Below are positions 53,477 to 62,902 of a stretch of 64,000 nucleotides of DNA, in pieces; position 1 is the first letter of the stretch; the number at the start of each line of letters is the position of its first letter. The notes below the pieces were generated by a model. That model ran no database searches. It was given only the letters and a program-made list of their open reading frames with translations, and was not told where the DNA came from. Made by a program: the position numbers and the translations under genes. The DNA is from CAVUAF01 sp963739375 (GTDB lineage: Bacteria; Acidobacteriota; Terriglobia; Terriglobales; Acidobacteriaceae): contig CAVUAF010000014.1 of the NCBI GenBank assembly GCA_963739375.1, forward strand, positions 124,001 to 188,000, given 5' to 3'.

Positions 53477-53505
53477 GGGCCGCGGCCACCACCGCGGCCC
53501 TTTTT
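53477..53505 (+). terminator. Intrinsic terminator of the PilB-like gene
   Basis: Stem GGGCCGCGG/CCGCGGCCC, loop CCACCA, then TTTTT. Confidence 0.9.
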
Positions 53506-53538
53506 CTTTGCTCGTGTAGGGATGGCCGGCCGTATCGG

Positions 53539-53558
53539 GGCACGACTTTAGTCGTGCC
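53539..53558. repeat. Small perfect palindrome GGCACGACT-TT-AGTCGTGCC
   Basis: 9-bp arms, 2-nt loop. Same design as GTCAGGGCT-TC-AGCCCTGAC at 63022. Confidence 0.7.
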
Positions 53559-53583
53559 GTCCCGCGCTCTTCCAATGATCTCT

Positions 53584-53730
53584 CATCCTGAGCGCGCGCT
53601 GACTCGGGAGAGTCAGCGCCAGTCGCAGGATCCCACCCCACGCTGCGCCACCCCGCCGCGCGTCACGCTCCCGCCAAACTGCCCTCACTTCGGCAATTCC
53701 GCACTTCGGCAATTCGGCAATTCGGCAATG
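53584..53730. repeat. Degenerate CATCCTGAGCG repeat and iterated 8-nt words ATTCGGCA
   Basis: 53584-53634 has CATCCTGAGCG...AGTCGCAGGATCCC with an inner GACTC-GGGA-GAGTC hairpin. 53688-53730 has CTTCGGCA, ATTCCGCA, CTTCGGCA, ATTCGGCA, ATTCGGCA. The rest of 53506-53785 shows no gene. Confidence 0.75.
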
Positions 53731-53785
53731 AGGACTTTACTGGCAACTGAGAATTTACAACTGCTCCTGATTTACACTCTCTCCC

Positions 53786-55179
53786 GTGTCCTCCTCCGAC
53801 CAGCTTGGCCTGCACTTCGAGGTCGCCCTCCAGCGCCGCATCTGGACGGTGCAGGACCTGGTCGCCGCCGTGCGCGCGCAGCTCGACGCCAGTACCCGGA
53901 CGTCTGGGTCGAAGGCGAAATCTCGAACTACCGTCCCGCCGAGTCCGGCCATCTTTACTTCACTCTGAAAGACGGCAGCGCGCAGCTGCGGGTGGTGATG
54001 TTCCGCGGCCAGGCGCGCCTGCTGCGGTTTCGCCCGGAGAATGGGCTCAGCGTGGTGGCGCGCGGCCGGGTCACCGTGTACGACGCGCGCGGCGAACTGC
54101 AACTCTCCGCCGAGTACCTGGAGCCTAAGGGCGCGGGCGCGCTGCAGCTCGCCTTCGAGCAGCTCAAGCAGAAGCTCGCCGCGGAAGGGCTGTTCGATGC
54201 CGCGCGCCGCAAGCCGATTCCCGCGCTCCCCCGGCGGATCGGCATCGTGACCTCACCGCGCGGCGCGGCCCTGCATGACATCCTCAACGTGCTGCGCCGG
54301 CGCCACGAGAACGTCCACATCGTCATCTACCCGGCCCAGGTGCAGGGCGAGGCGGCGGCCGCCGAGGTCAGCGCCGGCGTGCAATACTTCAATCGCCCCG
54401 CCGCCGCCATCGACGTCATCCTGGTGGCGCGCGGCGGCGGCTCGGTGGAAGACCTGGCCGCCTTCAACCACGAAGGCCTGGCGCGCACCGTGGCCGCTTC
54501 GCGCGTCCCGGTCATCAGCGCCATCGGGCACGAGACCGACGTCACCATCATCGATTTTGTCGCCGACCTGCGCGCCCCCACGCCTTCGGCCGCGGCCGAG
54601 CTGGTGATCCGCAGCCGCCAGGAACTCGACGACCGCCTGGCCCACCTCCACACGCGGCTGGCGCGCGCTGCCCATTATCGTCTGCTGGTGGCGCGCCAGG
54701 CGCTTGGGGAAGCGGCGCAGCAGGGCGCTTTTGCGCGCATGCGCGAACACCTCGGGCGCCGCCATCAGCAACTCGACGAGCTCAGTTTCCGCCTGGCCAC
54801 CAGCGCGCGCCGCCACCTGCAGCAGCAGCGCCAGCGCGTGGACTACGCCCGCGCCCGCATCCAGCACCACGACGTCCGCGGTCGCCTGACCGCGCTGCAC
54901 CGCGAGTTGTCCAGCCGCTCCGCGGCCCTCGCCGCCTCCGAGCGCCGCCTGCTCGAGTTGCGGCGCGCCCAGGTGGACGCCGGCACGGCGCGCCTCGAGG
55001 CCCTCTCGCCGCTCAAAGTGCTGGACCGCGGCTATGCGCTGGTGTTTGACGTCACGGGCAACTTAGTGAAAGACGCGGCGCAGCTCCGCGCCGGCGACAC
55101 CATCAAAGCTCGCTTCGCCCGCGGCTCGGCCGAGGCCGAGGTGCGTCGCCTCCTGCCCGAAAAGCCCCGCCGCGCTTAG
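53786..55179 (+). CDS. xseA: Exodeoxyribonuclease VII large subunit, frameshifted near the N-terminus
   Basis: GTG 53786 begins SSSDQLGLHFEVALQRRIWTV, the normal N-terminus. At 53890 the conserved sequence moves to the -1 frame (QYPDVWVEGEISNYRPAESGHLYFTLKD) and continues to 55179 with the OB fold, the catalytic segment ISAIGHETDVTI and the long coiled coil. One C appears missing (GCCCAG expected, GCCAG present). The product would be ~465 residues. XseA with XseB degrades single-stranded DNA; no xseB is adjacent. Confidence 0.92.
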
Positions 55180-55269
55180 GGGGATGAGGCCGCAATCTTT
55201 CCCGCTCGGCTGCTGAAGTCGGAGCTGCGGCGGCGCTTCGCCGAATGGAAGTGGAACACGGCGCCGGCC

Positions 55270-55308
55270 GATGGGCCGATCGTCCGATGAGCCGATGACC
55301 CGATCAGA
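55270..55308. repeat. Iterated 8-nt words GATGRGCC
   Basis: Words GATGGGCC, GATCGTCC, GATGAGCC, GATGACCC, GATCAGAC. It touches the stop codon of the cysteine dioxygenase gene. Confidence 0.6.
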
Positions 55309-55867
55309 CCGGCTTCCCGTACACGGTGTTGTAGTTCAGCTTGATCTCGCCGCACTTCTGCTGTTCTTCCGAGTACACCACGCAGCTGTCGAAGGGGCGT
55401 GAATAGACGTGCAGGCTGACGGCGCGCGCCCGGAACTCGGCGGGGTTGTACACCTTGTGCACCGGCTCGTGGGGATCGACGGCCAGCGGCGCCCCGGGAT
55501 TCATCTCCACCTGCGATGACGGCTCGAGGCGGCACGAGCCCGCCGCCAGGTCCTGCTGCAGCACGCGGTAGTTCTGCACCAGCAGGCGTCCGATGGGCAC
55601 CGCCATCCAGCAGTTCTGATCGCGGTGATTGTGAATCGAGCTCCCCTGCCCCACCTCCCAGCAGATGGCGATCAGCTCGTAGAGCGGCGTCTTGTCGATG
55701 AGGTTGCGCGTGTAGTGCTGCGGGTCCCACGACAGGTAGGGGGCCAGTGACTCCGGCGCCACCGGATGCTGGCGCAGCACGCCGCGGATTTCTTCGAGCG
55801 ATGAGAAGTGCTGTGGCGGTTGCGCTCGCAGCGCCTCGACCAGGGTTTGTATTTTCGCCGTCTGCAT
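55304..55867 (-). CDS. Cysteine dioxygenase
   Basis: 187 residues from ATG 55867 (GAGGGAG upstream). Cupin with iron ligands in SIHNHRDQNCWM and SLHVYSRPFDSC. The Cys in QNCW (8th residue from the first His) and the Tyr in HVYS sit where the Cys-Tyr cofactor forms in animal enzymes; many bacterial enzymes have Gly there. Converts cysteine to cysteine sulfinate. Forms an apparent operon with the pterin dehydratase gene upstream. Confidence 0.9.
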   Translation of the reverse strand: MQTAKIQTLVEALRAQPPQHFSSLEEIRGVLRQHPVAPESLAPYLSWDPQHYTRNLIDKTPLYELIAICWEVGQGSSIHNHRDQNCWMAVPIGRLLVQNYRVLQQDLAAGSCRLEPSSQVEMNPGAPLAVDPHEPVHKVYNPAEFRARAVSLHVYSRPFDSCVVYSEEQQKCGEIKLNYNTVYGKPV

Positions 55868-55884
55868 GCTCCCTCTCCCGGCGC

Positions 55885-56223
55885 CTACTGCGGCGCCAGT
55901 TGCTCGATCTTGGCCGCCAGGATGAAGTCGCTTTCGGTGAGCCCGTCGATCTTGTGCGTCCAGGTCGTGACCTCGACCTTGCCCCACGACAGCAGGAGGT
56001 CGGGGTGGTGCCCCTGCTGCTCGGCCAGTTCGCCCACCTGGTTCACGAAAGCCAGCGCGCTGCGAAAATCGGGAAAGCTGTACACCCGGTGCAGGTGGTG
56101 CTCGTTCTGCACCTCCCAGCTCGGGACCTGGGTTTGGTATTGGCGAAGCTCTGCGCCCCCGAGTGGCGGCACGCCGCCCCGGCAGGGTACACACGTTTTG
56201 CTGGCAAGATCGCTGGCGCTCAT
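55885..56223 (-). CDS. 4a-hydroxytetrahydrobiopterin dehydratase (PCD/DCoH)
   Basis: 112 residues from ATG 56223; the open frame extends upstream but without conserved sequence. Signature GHHPDLLLSWGKVEVTTWTH with the catalytic His pair is present. It recycles the pterin cofactor of aromatic hydroxylases. Followed after 17 nt by the dioxygenase gene. N-terminal CVPCRGG is a variant of the usual KxCxPC. Confidence 0.9.
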   Translation of the reverse strand: MSASDLASKTCVPCRGGVPPLGGAELRQYQTQVPSWEVQNEHHLHRVYSFPDFRSALAFVNQVGELAEQQGHHPDLLLSWGKVEVTTWTHKIDGLTESDFILAAKIEQLAPQ

Positions 56224-56342
56224 GGCCGCAACATTGTAACGGAAGCGGCGCGGCGCCGGGCGGAGCCGACCCTCCGGATGAATCCTTGGCGCGGGAGCAG
56301 CCACGCCGACCAGATTGCGCTGCTGCAGAAGGTCTTCGGCGC

Positions 56343-57233
56343 CTAGCAACCGCCCTCCCCGCCCTTGTGCACCAGCTGCCACTTGCCCTGGACCAGGCGG
56401 TAAACCGAGAAGGATTCGCTTTCGTATCCGCGCGTTTCTGTGACCAGCTCATCGTCGCCGTCGCCGTCAAAATCGAATTGGTCGACAAAAGACTCGGCGG
56501 CTTCGTCCTTGAAATCTTCAAGATCGGTGACCCGGTGGTAGTTCGCCAGTTCGACCGTCGCGGCGCGGCCGGTGGTTGCGACCACGGCGAATAGACGGTG
56601 CATTGCGGCCGGCGTCCGCAGGGAAAATCGGCCCACCAGAACCGCGTGCCCGCCGTCGGCGCGCGTTGCCGTCGCAATCAAATCGTCTACTTGCGCCGAG
56701 GGGAGCGCCGATTCCGAAACTCCTCGCGCCCGGAACTCGGCGCGCACAAGCCCCAGGACCCGCGAGCGCTCCGCCGCGGTTGCCTGCCGGCGATAGCTGC
56801 GATGCGACCTCCTCGGCGCGTTGGTCGCAATCGCGAACCCCGCCTCCGCGAGCGGGACGTTCGTCGAGACTACGGCGGCATGCGACGTGCACTCCAGGGG
56901 ACGAGAATCCAGCACGGTCGCGCTGCCCACTGCTTCGCCCGCCTGAAACACCTGATATCGCATCCCGCGGCGGTAGTAATTGTTCACCCAATACTTGTCC
57001 GCCGCCCGGCCTTCCGCTGTGCCACCGGCTCCAGCCGAAGTCGCCCAAATGCCGATCAGAATGAGCTCACCGAGTTTCGGAGTACGTCCTTCGGGGGAGA
57101 AACCCTCGGCGTAGTGATTGCGGGTCAGCACCAGGAACGCAGGTGCCGCCGAGCCGTTGCCCTGCTGCTGGGGCGCGGCTGACAATGCCGCCGCGAAGAT
57201 TACGGCCAGGCATGCCACCACGTGCTGCCGCAT
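56343..57233 (-). CDS. Exported protein with FG-GAP/EF-hand-like DFDGDGDDE motif
   Basis: 296 residues from ATG 57233; a GTG at 57251 would add VFLKKR and is plausible. Signal peptide (VVACLAVIFAAALSAAP). The C-terminal QFDFDGDGDDELVTETRGYESESFSVY resembles a calcium-binding VCBS/FG-GAP unit. Lower GC than the window average. Role unknown. Confidence 0.7.
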   Translation of the reverse strand: MRQHVVACLAVIFAAALSAAPQQQGNGSAAPAFLVLTRNHYAEGFSPEGRTPKLGELILIGIWATSAGAGGTAEGRAADKYWVNNYYRRGMRYQVFQAGEAVGSATVLDSRPLECTSHAAVVSTNVPLAEAGFAIATNAPRRSHRSYRRQATAAERSRVLGLVRAEFRARGVSESALPSAQVDDLIATATRADGGHAVLVGRFSLRTPAAMHRLFAVVATTGRAATVELANYHRVTDLEDFKDEAAESFVDQFDFDGDGDDELVTETRGYESESFSVYRLVQGKWQLVHKGGEGGC

Positions 57234-57384
57234 GCGCTTCTTTAGAAACACCTCGATACCAACCGGTTCAGATGGCAGGGAATATACCCGCTTCGGGTGG
57301 GATTGGGAGAGAATATGCAGCGGAATTGCCGAATTGACGGGGCGCAAAGATCCCACCACCGCCAAACCCGGGGGGGGCACCCGG

Positions 57385-58539
57385 CTATTTGAAGACCGAC
57401 TTGAAGTTGACCGGTATAGACACGCCAAAGACCGCACCGCCCCTGTAATGCACGGTCAAGGGATTCCCTTGGTAGATCAGCTTTCCGGTGGAATCCGTCA
57501 CCGAAAACCCATCGAAGGCATTTTGCGAGTTTCGGAGCATAGCATTGGGATCGAAATTCAAATCGCGACCTTGCTTCTGCTCATTTGTTACGAACTGCGC
57601 TGCCGTGGTTCTGAAACCCGGAGACGGCTCGTTGACGGGAGTCAGAGCATATCCAATGAAGGCATTCAGATAGTGCGCAATCGGGTAAGTCCCCCCGATA
57701 ACATAGCCGTTGACCGTCTGACTCGCACCGGGCGCAAACTTTAAACTCACGAAACCGCTCCACGGACGCTGTTGCCAGAGTTCGCAGTCTGGCACGCAAT
57801 TCCTTGAAAAGTGCCGAAAATTCGGGATCTTGGATCTAAACGAGATACCGGTCAGGAGTTGTGGCGTAGCTCGACCAAGATTGGCAGAGTGGATCACATT
57901 CGACTGGTTCTCGTAATCCGTGACCCCGGAGTTCACGACAAGCGAGCCAATGCCAAGCACGAGAGCAAAGTCCGGATCTTCGGCATTGAGGGCTTCCTTC
58001 ATTTTTGCAATCTCTGCTGGGGTCAGGGTTTGAGTGCTAGGGGCGGCCGTGGACTGAGGGCTAGGGGTGGCCGTGGGCTGAGTGCTAGGGGTGGCCGTGG
58101 GCTGAGTGCTAGGGGCGGCCGTGGGCTGAGTGCTAGGGGTGGCCGTGGGCTGAGTGCTAGGGGCGGCCGTGGGCTGAGTGCTAGGGGTGGCCGGAGTCTG
58201 AGTGCCAGCGGCGGCCTCGTCGGTGCCTCCGCTTCCGGATGGAGTACCAGACTTCTTAGTCACGCTGGCAACGGTCGCTTTCCACATAGCGTCGAGCACG
58301 TTCGCGCGAACACCGGCTTTCGACAGCGCGGCAACGTCGTCGTGGGACAACGAGAACTTCGTATTCGATTTGTTGCGCTTGATGATCGATATGATGTCCC
58401 CCGGCGTAGCCTTCCACTGCACCAACTTGACGACAGAATCGTTCGTGAGCGGGGCGGACTTTGGCTGCTCAGCAAGTGCGGGAGCGCCGCAGTGCACAAA
58501 CAGAACGAGTAAGCTTATCGCGCGGGTTACAGTCCGCAT
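57385..58539 (-). CDS. Exported repeat-containing protein of unknown function
   Basis: 384 residues from ATG 58539, with GGGGGAGG 7 nt upstream. Signal peptide, then a helical region (PGDIISIIKRNKSNTKFSLSHDDVAALSKAG) that resembles short domains found in acidobacterial exported proteins. Residues ~110-165 are seven 8-residue repeats (PSTQPTAA/T). The C-terminal part is beta-rich and could be a membrane-associated beta structure. GC is visibly lower than in neighbours. Confidence 0.7.
   Translation of the reverse strand: MRTVTRAISLLVLFVHCGAPALAEQPKSAPLTNDSVVKLVQWKATPGDIISIIKRNKSNTKFSLSHDDVAALSKAGVRANVLDAMWKATVASVTKKSGTPSGSGGTDEAAAGTQTPATPSTQPTAAPSTQPTATPSTQPTAAPSTQPTATPSTQPTATPSPQSTAAPSTQTLTPAEIAKMKEALNAEDPDFALVLGIGSLVVNSGVTDYENQSNVIHSANLGRATPQLLTGISFRSKIPNFRHFSRNCVPDCELWQQRPWSGFVSLKFAPGASQTVNGYVIGGTYPIAHYLNAFIGYALTPVNEPSPGFRTTAAQFVTNEQKQGRDLNFDPNAMLRNSQNAFDGFSVTDSTGKLIYQGNPLTVHYRGGAVFGVSIPVNFKSVFK
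58020..58205. repeat. 24-bp coding minisatellite (seven copies)
   Basis: Units of GGGCTGAGTGCTAGGGG(T/C)GGCCGT encode PSTQPTA plus Ala or Thr. Copies alternate T/C at one site. It lies within the gene 57385-58539. Confidence 0.9.
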
Positions 58540-58805
58540 GCGGCTACCTCCCCCATTAGTCACGATTTAGCCGGCATTCCCTTTTTCGATTCCCAAGCGG
58601 TCGGCATTGTACACCCAGTTGCATCCTTTCGCGTCAATCTATACAAGTAAATGCCACTCCTACAGTCTTCCTGAACGGGAAGCGGCTTAGGGGAACACCG
58701 ACGGTCGCGGAGCTGCAGCAATTGTTGCACCCGCAACCCGAATGAGAACAGTAGGAACGAATCTCATCAGGACGCCTGCACGGAGAGATGGTGAGGGTGC
58801 GAGTA

Positions 58806-59558
58806 ATGAAGATGTCTTCACGGCTTCTCGTGACTGGCGCCCTCACGATTCTCGGGTTCCTGCTGCTCGCCGTTCCCCTCTCCTCGGCCAAAGGAATCCA
58901 AAAGCAGCACACGATGTTCGCCGGCAAGAAGCGCACTGTCTATTTGTATGTGCCGGCGAGCGCCCCCACGCCTGCTCCTTTGCTCCTGCTGCTGCACGGC
59001 AACGGGGTTGACGGTTCGGTGATGATTACGCACTGGCGGTACTTGGCCGATAAGGTCGGGATCGTGCTGGTGGCGCCCGACGCCCTCGATTCCGAGCACT
59101 GGCGGATGCCCCGGGACGGTCCGGAGTTTCTGAAGGCAGCGGTCGAAATGGCGAAGGGCGCGGCAGCCATTGACGACCGGCGAATCTATCTTTTCGGCCA
59201 CTCGGGCGGAGCCGTATTCGGCCTGTTCATGGCGTTGCTCGAGTCAGAGTACTTCGCCGCCGCGTCCCTTCACGCCGCCGCGTTGCGCCCTGAAGACTAC
59301 GCTGCTCTCCAGGACATGCGGCGCAAGATCCCCATCCAACTCATTGTCGGGCAGCAAGACCAGCTATTTCCCCTGGGGGTTGTGCGCGCGACTCGCGACG
59401 CCATGAAACAACAAGGCATTCCCGTTGATTTACTGGAAATAGCTCATCACGATCACAACTATTACGCTATTTCGCGCCAGGTCAACGAATACGCTTGGAA
59501 CGCCCTCAGCGGCCATGCTCTGAGCGAGAAACCGCGCTTTGCGCATTACGTTCCATAA
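58806..59558 (+). CDS. Exported alpha/beta hydrolase (LpqC/poly-hydroxybutyrate depolymerase-like)
   Basis: 250 residues from ATG 58806, which precedes a clean signal peptide (LLVTGALTILGFLLLAVPLSSA); ATG 58788 is an alternative. Oxyanion region LLLLHGNGVDG, nucleophile elbow FGHSGGA, Asp in VGQQDQLFP and His in AHHDHNYY. Esterase or depolymerase; substrate unknown. Confidence 0.85.
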   Translation: MKMSSRLLVTGALTILGFLLLAVPLSSAKGIQKQHTMFAGKKRTVYLYVPASAPTPAPLLLLLHGNGVDGSVMITHWRYLADKVGIVLVAPDALDSEHWRMPRDGPEFLKAAVEMAKGAAAIDDRRIYLFGHSGGAVFGLFMALLESEYFAAASLHAAALRPEDYAALQDMRRKIPIQLIVGQQDQLFPLGVVRATRDAMKQQGIPVDLLEIAHHDHNYYAISRQVNEYAWNALSGHALSEKPRFAHYVP

Positions 59559-59765
59559 GGGGGAACGGATGCCGGGCGAATGCGGCTTACGCCTATCTTC
59601 TAGGCGCTGACCTGGCGGCCGTGGCCCATGCTGGCCCGACGCGTGCGCAATCGCAAGTCAGCGGTAACTGCCCGCCCAGCGCGCCGCCCGCCTCGAACCC
59701 ATGTCCGCCCTGCGCGAAGAATAGACCTCCGCCACGAAGACGCGCCGCCGGCGCAACCAACGCGC

Positions 59766-59800
59766 CAACTAGAAACTCGAAACTAGAAACTAGAAACTTT
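59766..59800. repeat. Iterated 7-nt words GAAACTA
   Basis: GAAACTC, GAAACTA, GAAACTA, GAAACTT. The remaining 59559-59765 shows only a short CGCCTA-TCTTC-TAGGCG hairpin at 59590-59606. Confidence 0.65.
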
Positions 59801-59810
59801 GCCTTGGTTC

Positions 59811-60980
59811 CTACCCCGAGCGCAGCGCGTTGGTGATGGACATCCGCGCCGCGCGGAAGGCCGGCAGCAGCCCCCCGGCAAACCCCATGGCCGCCGCGAA
59901 GATCATCCCCACCATGACGTCGGTGCCGGTGATGCGGAAGGCAAAGGCAATCTCGCTGAAGCTGGCGGTCTGCCCCGTGCCGGTGGAAAAGCCGTTGGCG
60001 GGAATGGCAATCAGGCAACCCAGCGCGCCCCCCACCAGCGCCAGGAACACCGATTCCAGGACAAAGGACACGAGCACGGCAGTGCGCGAGAAGCCCAGCG
60101 CGCGCAGCGTTCCGACCTCGCGCGTGCGCGCCGCCACGATGGCGTACATGGTGTTCATCGCCCCAATGACGGCGCCGATCCCCATCACGATGGCCACGAA
60201 CCCGGCCAGCGCCATCAGCGGCCCGGCCACCGGCCCCGACTGGTCTTCGTAGTACTTGATCTCGGGTTTGGCCTCGACCTGCATTTGCGGGTTCGCGCGC
60301 AGGTCGCGGTCCAGCGCCCCGATCAGGCTGGCATCCTTCATGCGCGCCGTCACCGATTCGCACCCGCCGCGGCGCCGCAGCGTCCCCGCCAGCACGTCCA
60401 GGTCTCCCCAGATCTCGCTCTCGAACGAGCTGCCGTTGGCGCTGAAGATCCCGACCACCTCGAAATCGTGCCGCTGCATGGGAATCTTGGAGCCGACGGT
60501 CACGCCCTGGACGCGGTCGGGCAGCCGCTCCCCGACGATCACCTCGCTCAGCCCCGGCCGGAACATGCGGCCCTGCGCCAGCTTGATGCCGTTGCGCACT
60601 GCGAAGGCGCGCGGCGTCACCCCGCGCACGGTGATGTTGGCGGGCGCGTTTACGTTCTTCTTCGGCAGGCTGGTCATGACCACGATCTCGCACGAGGCCA
60701 GCGGCTGGCCGTCTTTGCCGCGCGCGAAGCGGTCGTCCACCATGATGGTGTTCGCATTCTCGGTGGAAAACCACGAGGTCAGCTCCGAGAGCGAGCCGCG
60801 CTGCGTGATCATGGCGTTCTGCGGGCTGCCGGTAGAGCGCAGCACCGTCTGGAAGCCGCTGATCATCGCCAGCAGCACTACGATCACCGCCACCACCAGC
60901 CCGATGCCGCCCAGGGCCAGCAGCGTCACTCGCCAGCGCGCGATCAGGCTGCGCAGGTTGTAGGAGATCGGGATCGCCAT
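59811..60980 (-). CDS. ABC transporter permease, MacB/FtsX type
   Basis: 389 residues. Membrane helix near residue 20, a large periplasmic MacB-PCD domain, and three C-terminal helices including the FtsX pattern (LMALAGFVAIVMGIGAVIGAMNTMYAIVAARTREVGTLRALG). Start overlaps the preceding stop (TGATG). Works with the ATPase and adaptor genes in the same operon to move substrates through the envelope. Confidence 0.92.
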   Translation of the reverse strand: MAIPISYNLRSLIARWRVTLLALGGIGLVVAVIVVLLAMISGFQTVLRSTGSPQNAMITQRGSLSELTSWFSTENANTIMVDDRFARGKDGQPLASCEIVVMTSLPKKNVNAPANITVRGVTPRAFAVRNGIKLAQGRMFRPGLSEVIVGERLPDRVQGVTVGSKIPMQRHDFEVVGIFSANGSSFESEIWGDLDVLAGTLRRRGGCESVTARMKDASLIGALDRDLRANPQMQVEAKPEIKYYEDQSGPVAGPLMALAGFVAIVMGIGAVIGAMNTMYAIVAARTREVGTLRALGFSRTAVLVSFVLESVFLALVGGALGCLIAIPANGFSTGTGQTASFSEIAFAFRITGTDVMVGMIFAAAMGFAGGLLPAFRAARMSITNALRSG

Positions 60981-62155
60981 CAGACCTCCCTCAACATTTC
61001 GGTGATGCGCGCGCGATACGCGGTGAACGCCGGCATGAAGCCCGCGGTGATGCCGATCCCCATGGCCAGCCCCAGGCCGAGCGCCGCGGTCCCCGGCGAC
61101 AGTCCCAGGTCCGGGAAGCCGCGCACCGCGTCGCCGAGAAACGGCACGCTGGTCAGGTTGGCGATCATCCAGTGCCCGAACAGCACCCCGACCCCCCCGC
61201 CCAGCAGCCCGATCACCAGCGCCTCGCCCAGGATCAGCGCCATCACCAGCCCGCTGGAGAAGCCCAGCGTCTTCAGCACCGCGATCTCGGTGCGCCGCTC
61301 GCGCACCGCCATGCTCATGGTGTTGGCCACCACCACGAGAATCGTGAACGTGACCGCCAGCGCGATGATGTTCAGCAGCAGCGCCAGGTTCCCCGCCATG
61401 GCCACGAAGCCGGCCGCGAACGCCGATTCCGTCTCGGTGCGCGTCTGCACGTCGCTGTTCTCGAACAGGTCGTCGATCGCCTTGCTCACCTGCCCCGCCT
61501 TGCTGGGATCGTCAATCTGCACGAAGTAGGTCCCCACCGAGCAGCGGTGGTTGGTGGCTTCGTCGAGATACTTCCAGTGGAAGAAGAAGTTGTTGAGATC
61601 GGTCCCGGGATATCGCACCTCGTCGGTGTAGTAAATCCCGCGGATGATGAAGTCGAACGGCTTACCGATGCGATACGGCGGGATGAAGCTCTCCATCGAA
61701 ACGATGTCGCCGACCTTCCACCCGAAGCGTTTGGCCAGGTTCTTGCCCACGATGGCGCCGCGCGCGTCCGCGAAGTAGGCCTGCTTCTGGTCCTCCGGCA
61801 GCATCATCTCCGGGTACATCGCCAGCTGCTCTTCCGGATCGACGGCCATGTTGTTGAAGAAGTTCGTCATGTCCTTGTACACGCCGCCGAACCAGTTGGT
61901 CTTCATCACCGCCTTCACCCCGGGAATGCCGGCAATGCGGTTCTGGTAGGCGACCGGCATGTTGAACACCAGGCTGACGCGGTGCCGCGTCGCCAGCCGC
62001 GACGCGTTCTGGTTCTGCAGGTTGAAAGTCACCGCTTTCACGAACGTCTGCAGGGTGCAGAACAGGAAAATGCACACCGACATGGCCGCCACCGTCGAGG
62101 CGGTGCGCACCCAGTTGCGGCGCAGGTGCTTGAGGATGAGCGGGGCGAATTTCAT
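60980..62155 (-). CDS. ABC transporter permease, MacB/FtsX type
   Basis: 391 residues, paralogue of the next gene. N-terminal helix (TASTVAAMSVCIFLFCTLQTFV), periplasmic domain, and C-terminal FtsX region (VVVANTMSMAVRERRTEIAVLKTLGF). Starts 1 nt after the ATPase stop. Confidence 0.92.
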   Translation of the reverse strand: MKFAPLILKHLRRNWVRTASTVAAMSVCIFLFCTLQTFVKAVTFNLQNQNASRLATRHRVSLVFNMPVAYQNRIAGIPGVKAVMKTNWFGGVYKDMTNFFNNMAVDPEEQLAMYPEMMLPEDQKQAYFADARGAIVGKNLAKRFGWKVGDIVSMESFIPPYRIGKPFDFIIRGIYYTDEVRYPGTDLNNFFFHWKYLDEATNHRCSVGTYFVQIDDPSKAGQVSKAIDDLFENSDVQTRTETESAFAAGFVAMAGNLALLLNIIALAVTFTILVVVANTMSMAVRERRTEIAVLKTLGFSSGLVMALILGEALVIGLLGGGVGVLFGHWMIANLTSVPFLGDAVRGFPDLGLSPGTAALGLGLAMGIGITAGFMPAFTAYRARITEMLREV

Positions 62156-62156
62156 G

Positions 62157-62876
62157 TCAGTGGTTCAGGACGCCTTTCTCCAGGTGCCGCTGCGTGTGCG
62201 CGTGCACCGCGGCCCGGGGATCGTGCGTGACCATCACGATCGTCTTCTTGAACTCCCGGTTCAGCGTGACCATGAGCTGCAGGATCTCTTCCGCGCTCTT
62301 GGCGTCGAGGTCGCCGGTGGGCTCGTCGGCGACGATTACGCCCGGATCGGTCACGAAGGCGCGCGCGATGGCTACCCGCTGCTCCTCGCCGCCGGAGAGC
62401 TGCCGCGGATAGTGCTTCGCGCGGTCCGTCAGCCCCACGATGCGCAGCGCCGTCAGCGCCCGCTCCCGCCGCTGCTTCTTCGACAGGCTGGTGAGCAGCA
62501 GCGGCAGCTCCACGTTCTCCTGCGCCGTCAGCACCGGAATCAGGTTGTAGAACTGGAACACGAAGCCCACGTTGCGCGAGCGCCATTTCGCCAGCGCGCT
62601 CTCGTTGAGCTTGGTCACCTCGGTGCCGCTCACCAGCAGCCGCCCCGAAGTCGGACGGTCGATGCCGGCAATCAGGTTCAGCAGCGTCGTTTTGCCCGAG
62701 CCCGAAGGCCCCATCAGCGCCAGAAACTCGCCCTCCGGCACCTGCAGGTTGATGCCGGTCAGCACTTCGATCTCCAGCGCGTCGCGGTGGTAGACCTTGC
62801 GGACGTTCTCCACCCTCACCGCCATCTTCACTACGATGGTGGCGTCCATGTCTGAAACTGCGTTTCCAGTGGCCAT
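62157..62876 (-). CDS. ABC transporter ATP-binding protein (MacB/LolD type)
   Basis: 239 residues. Walker A GPSGSGKTTLLN, Q-loop FVFQFYNLIPVLTAQENV, signature LSGGEEQRVAIARA, Walker B VIVADEPTGDLDAKSA and H-loop VTHD. First intact gene after the repeat-filled gap from the adaptor gene. Confidence 0.95.
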   Translation of the reverse strand: MATGNAVSDMDATIVVKMAVRVENVRKVYHRDALEIEVLTGINLQVPEGEFLALMGPSGSGKTTLLNLIAGIDRPTSGRLLVSGTEVTKLNESALAKWRSRNVGFVFQFYNLIPVLTAQENVELPLLLTSLSKKQRRERALTALRIVGLTDRAKHYPRQLSGGEEQRVAIARAFVTDPGVIVADEPTGDLDAKSAEEILQLMVTLNREFKKTIVMVTHDPRAAVHAHTQRHLEKGVLNH

Positions 62877-62902
62877 GCGTAATCCTGGGTTTCCTTAATA
62901 AG

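Noticed and set aside
56281..56346. Possible 22-codon plus-strand peptide
   Set aside because: No ribosome site, and it overlaps the end of the gene on the minus strand.
58020..58205. CRISPR-like array
   Set aside because: The repeats are contiguous 24-bp units without spacers and encode a regular PSTQPTA peptide.
59799..61529. 576-residue frame antisense to the two MacB-type permeases
   Set aside because: Low-complexity Arg/His/Pro composition and no motif; the opposite strand encodes clear ABC permeases.
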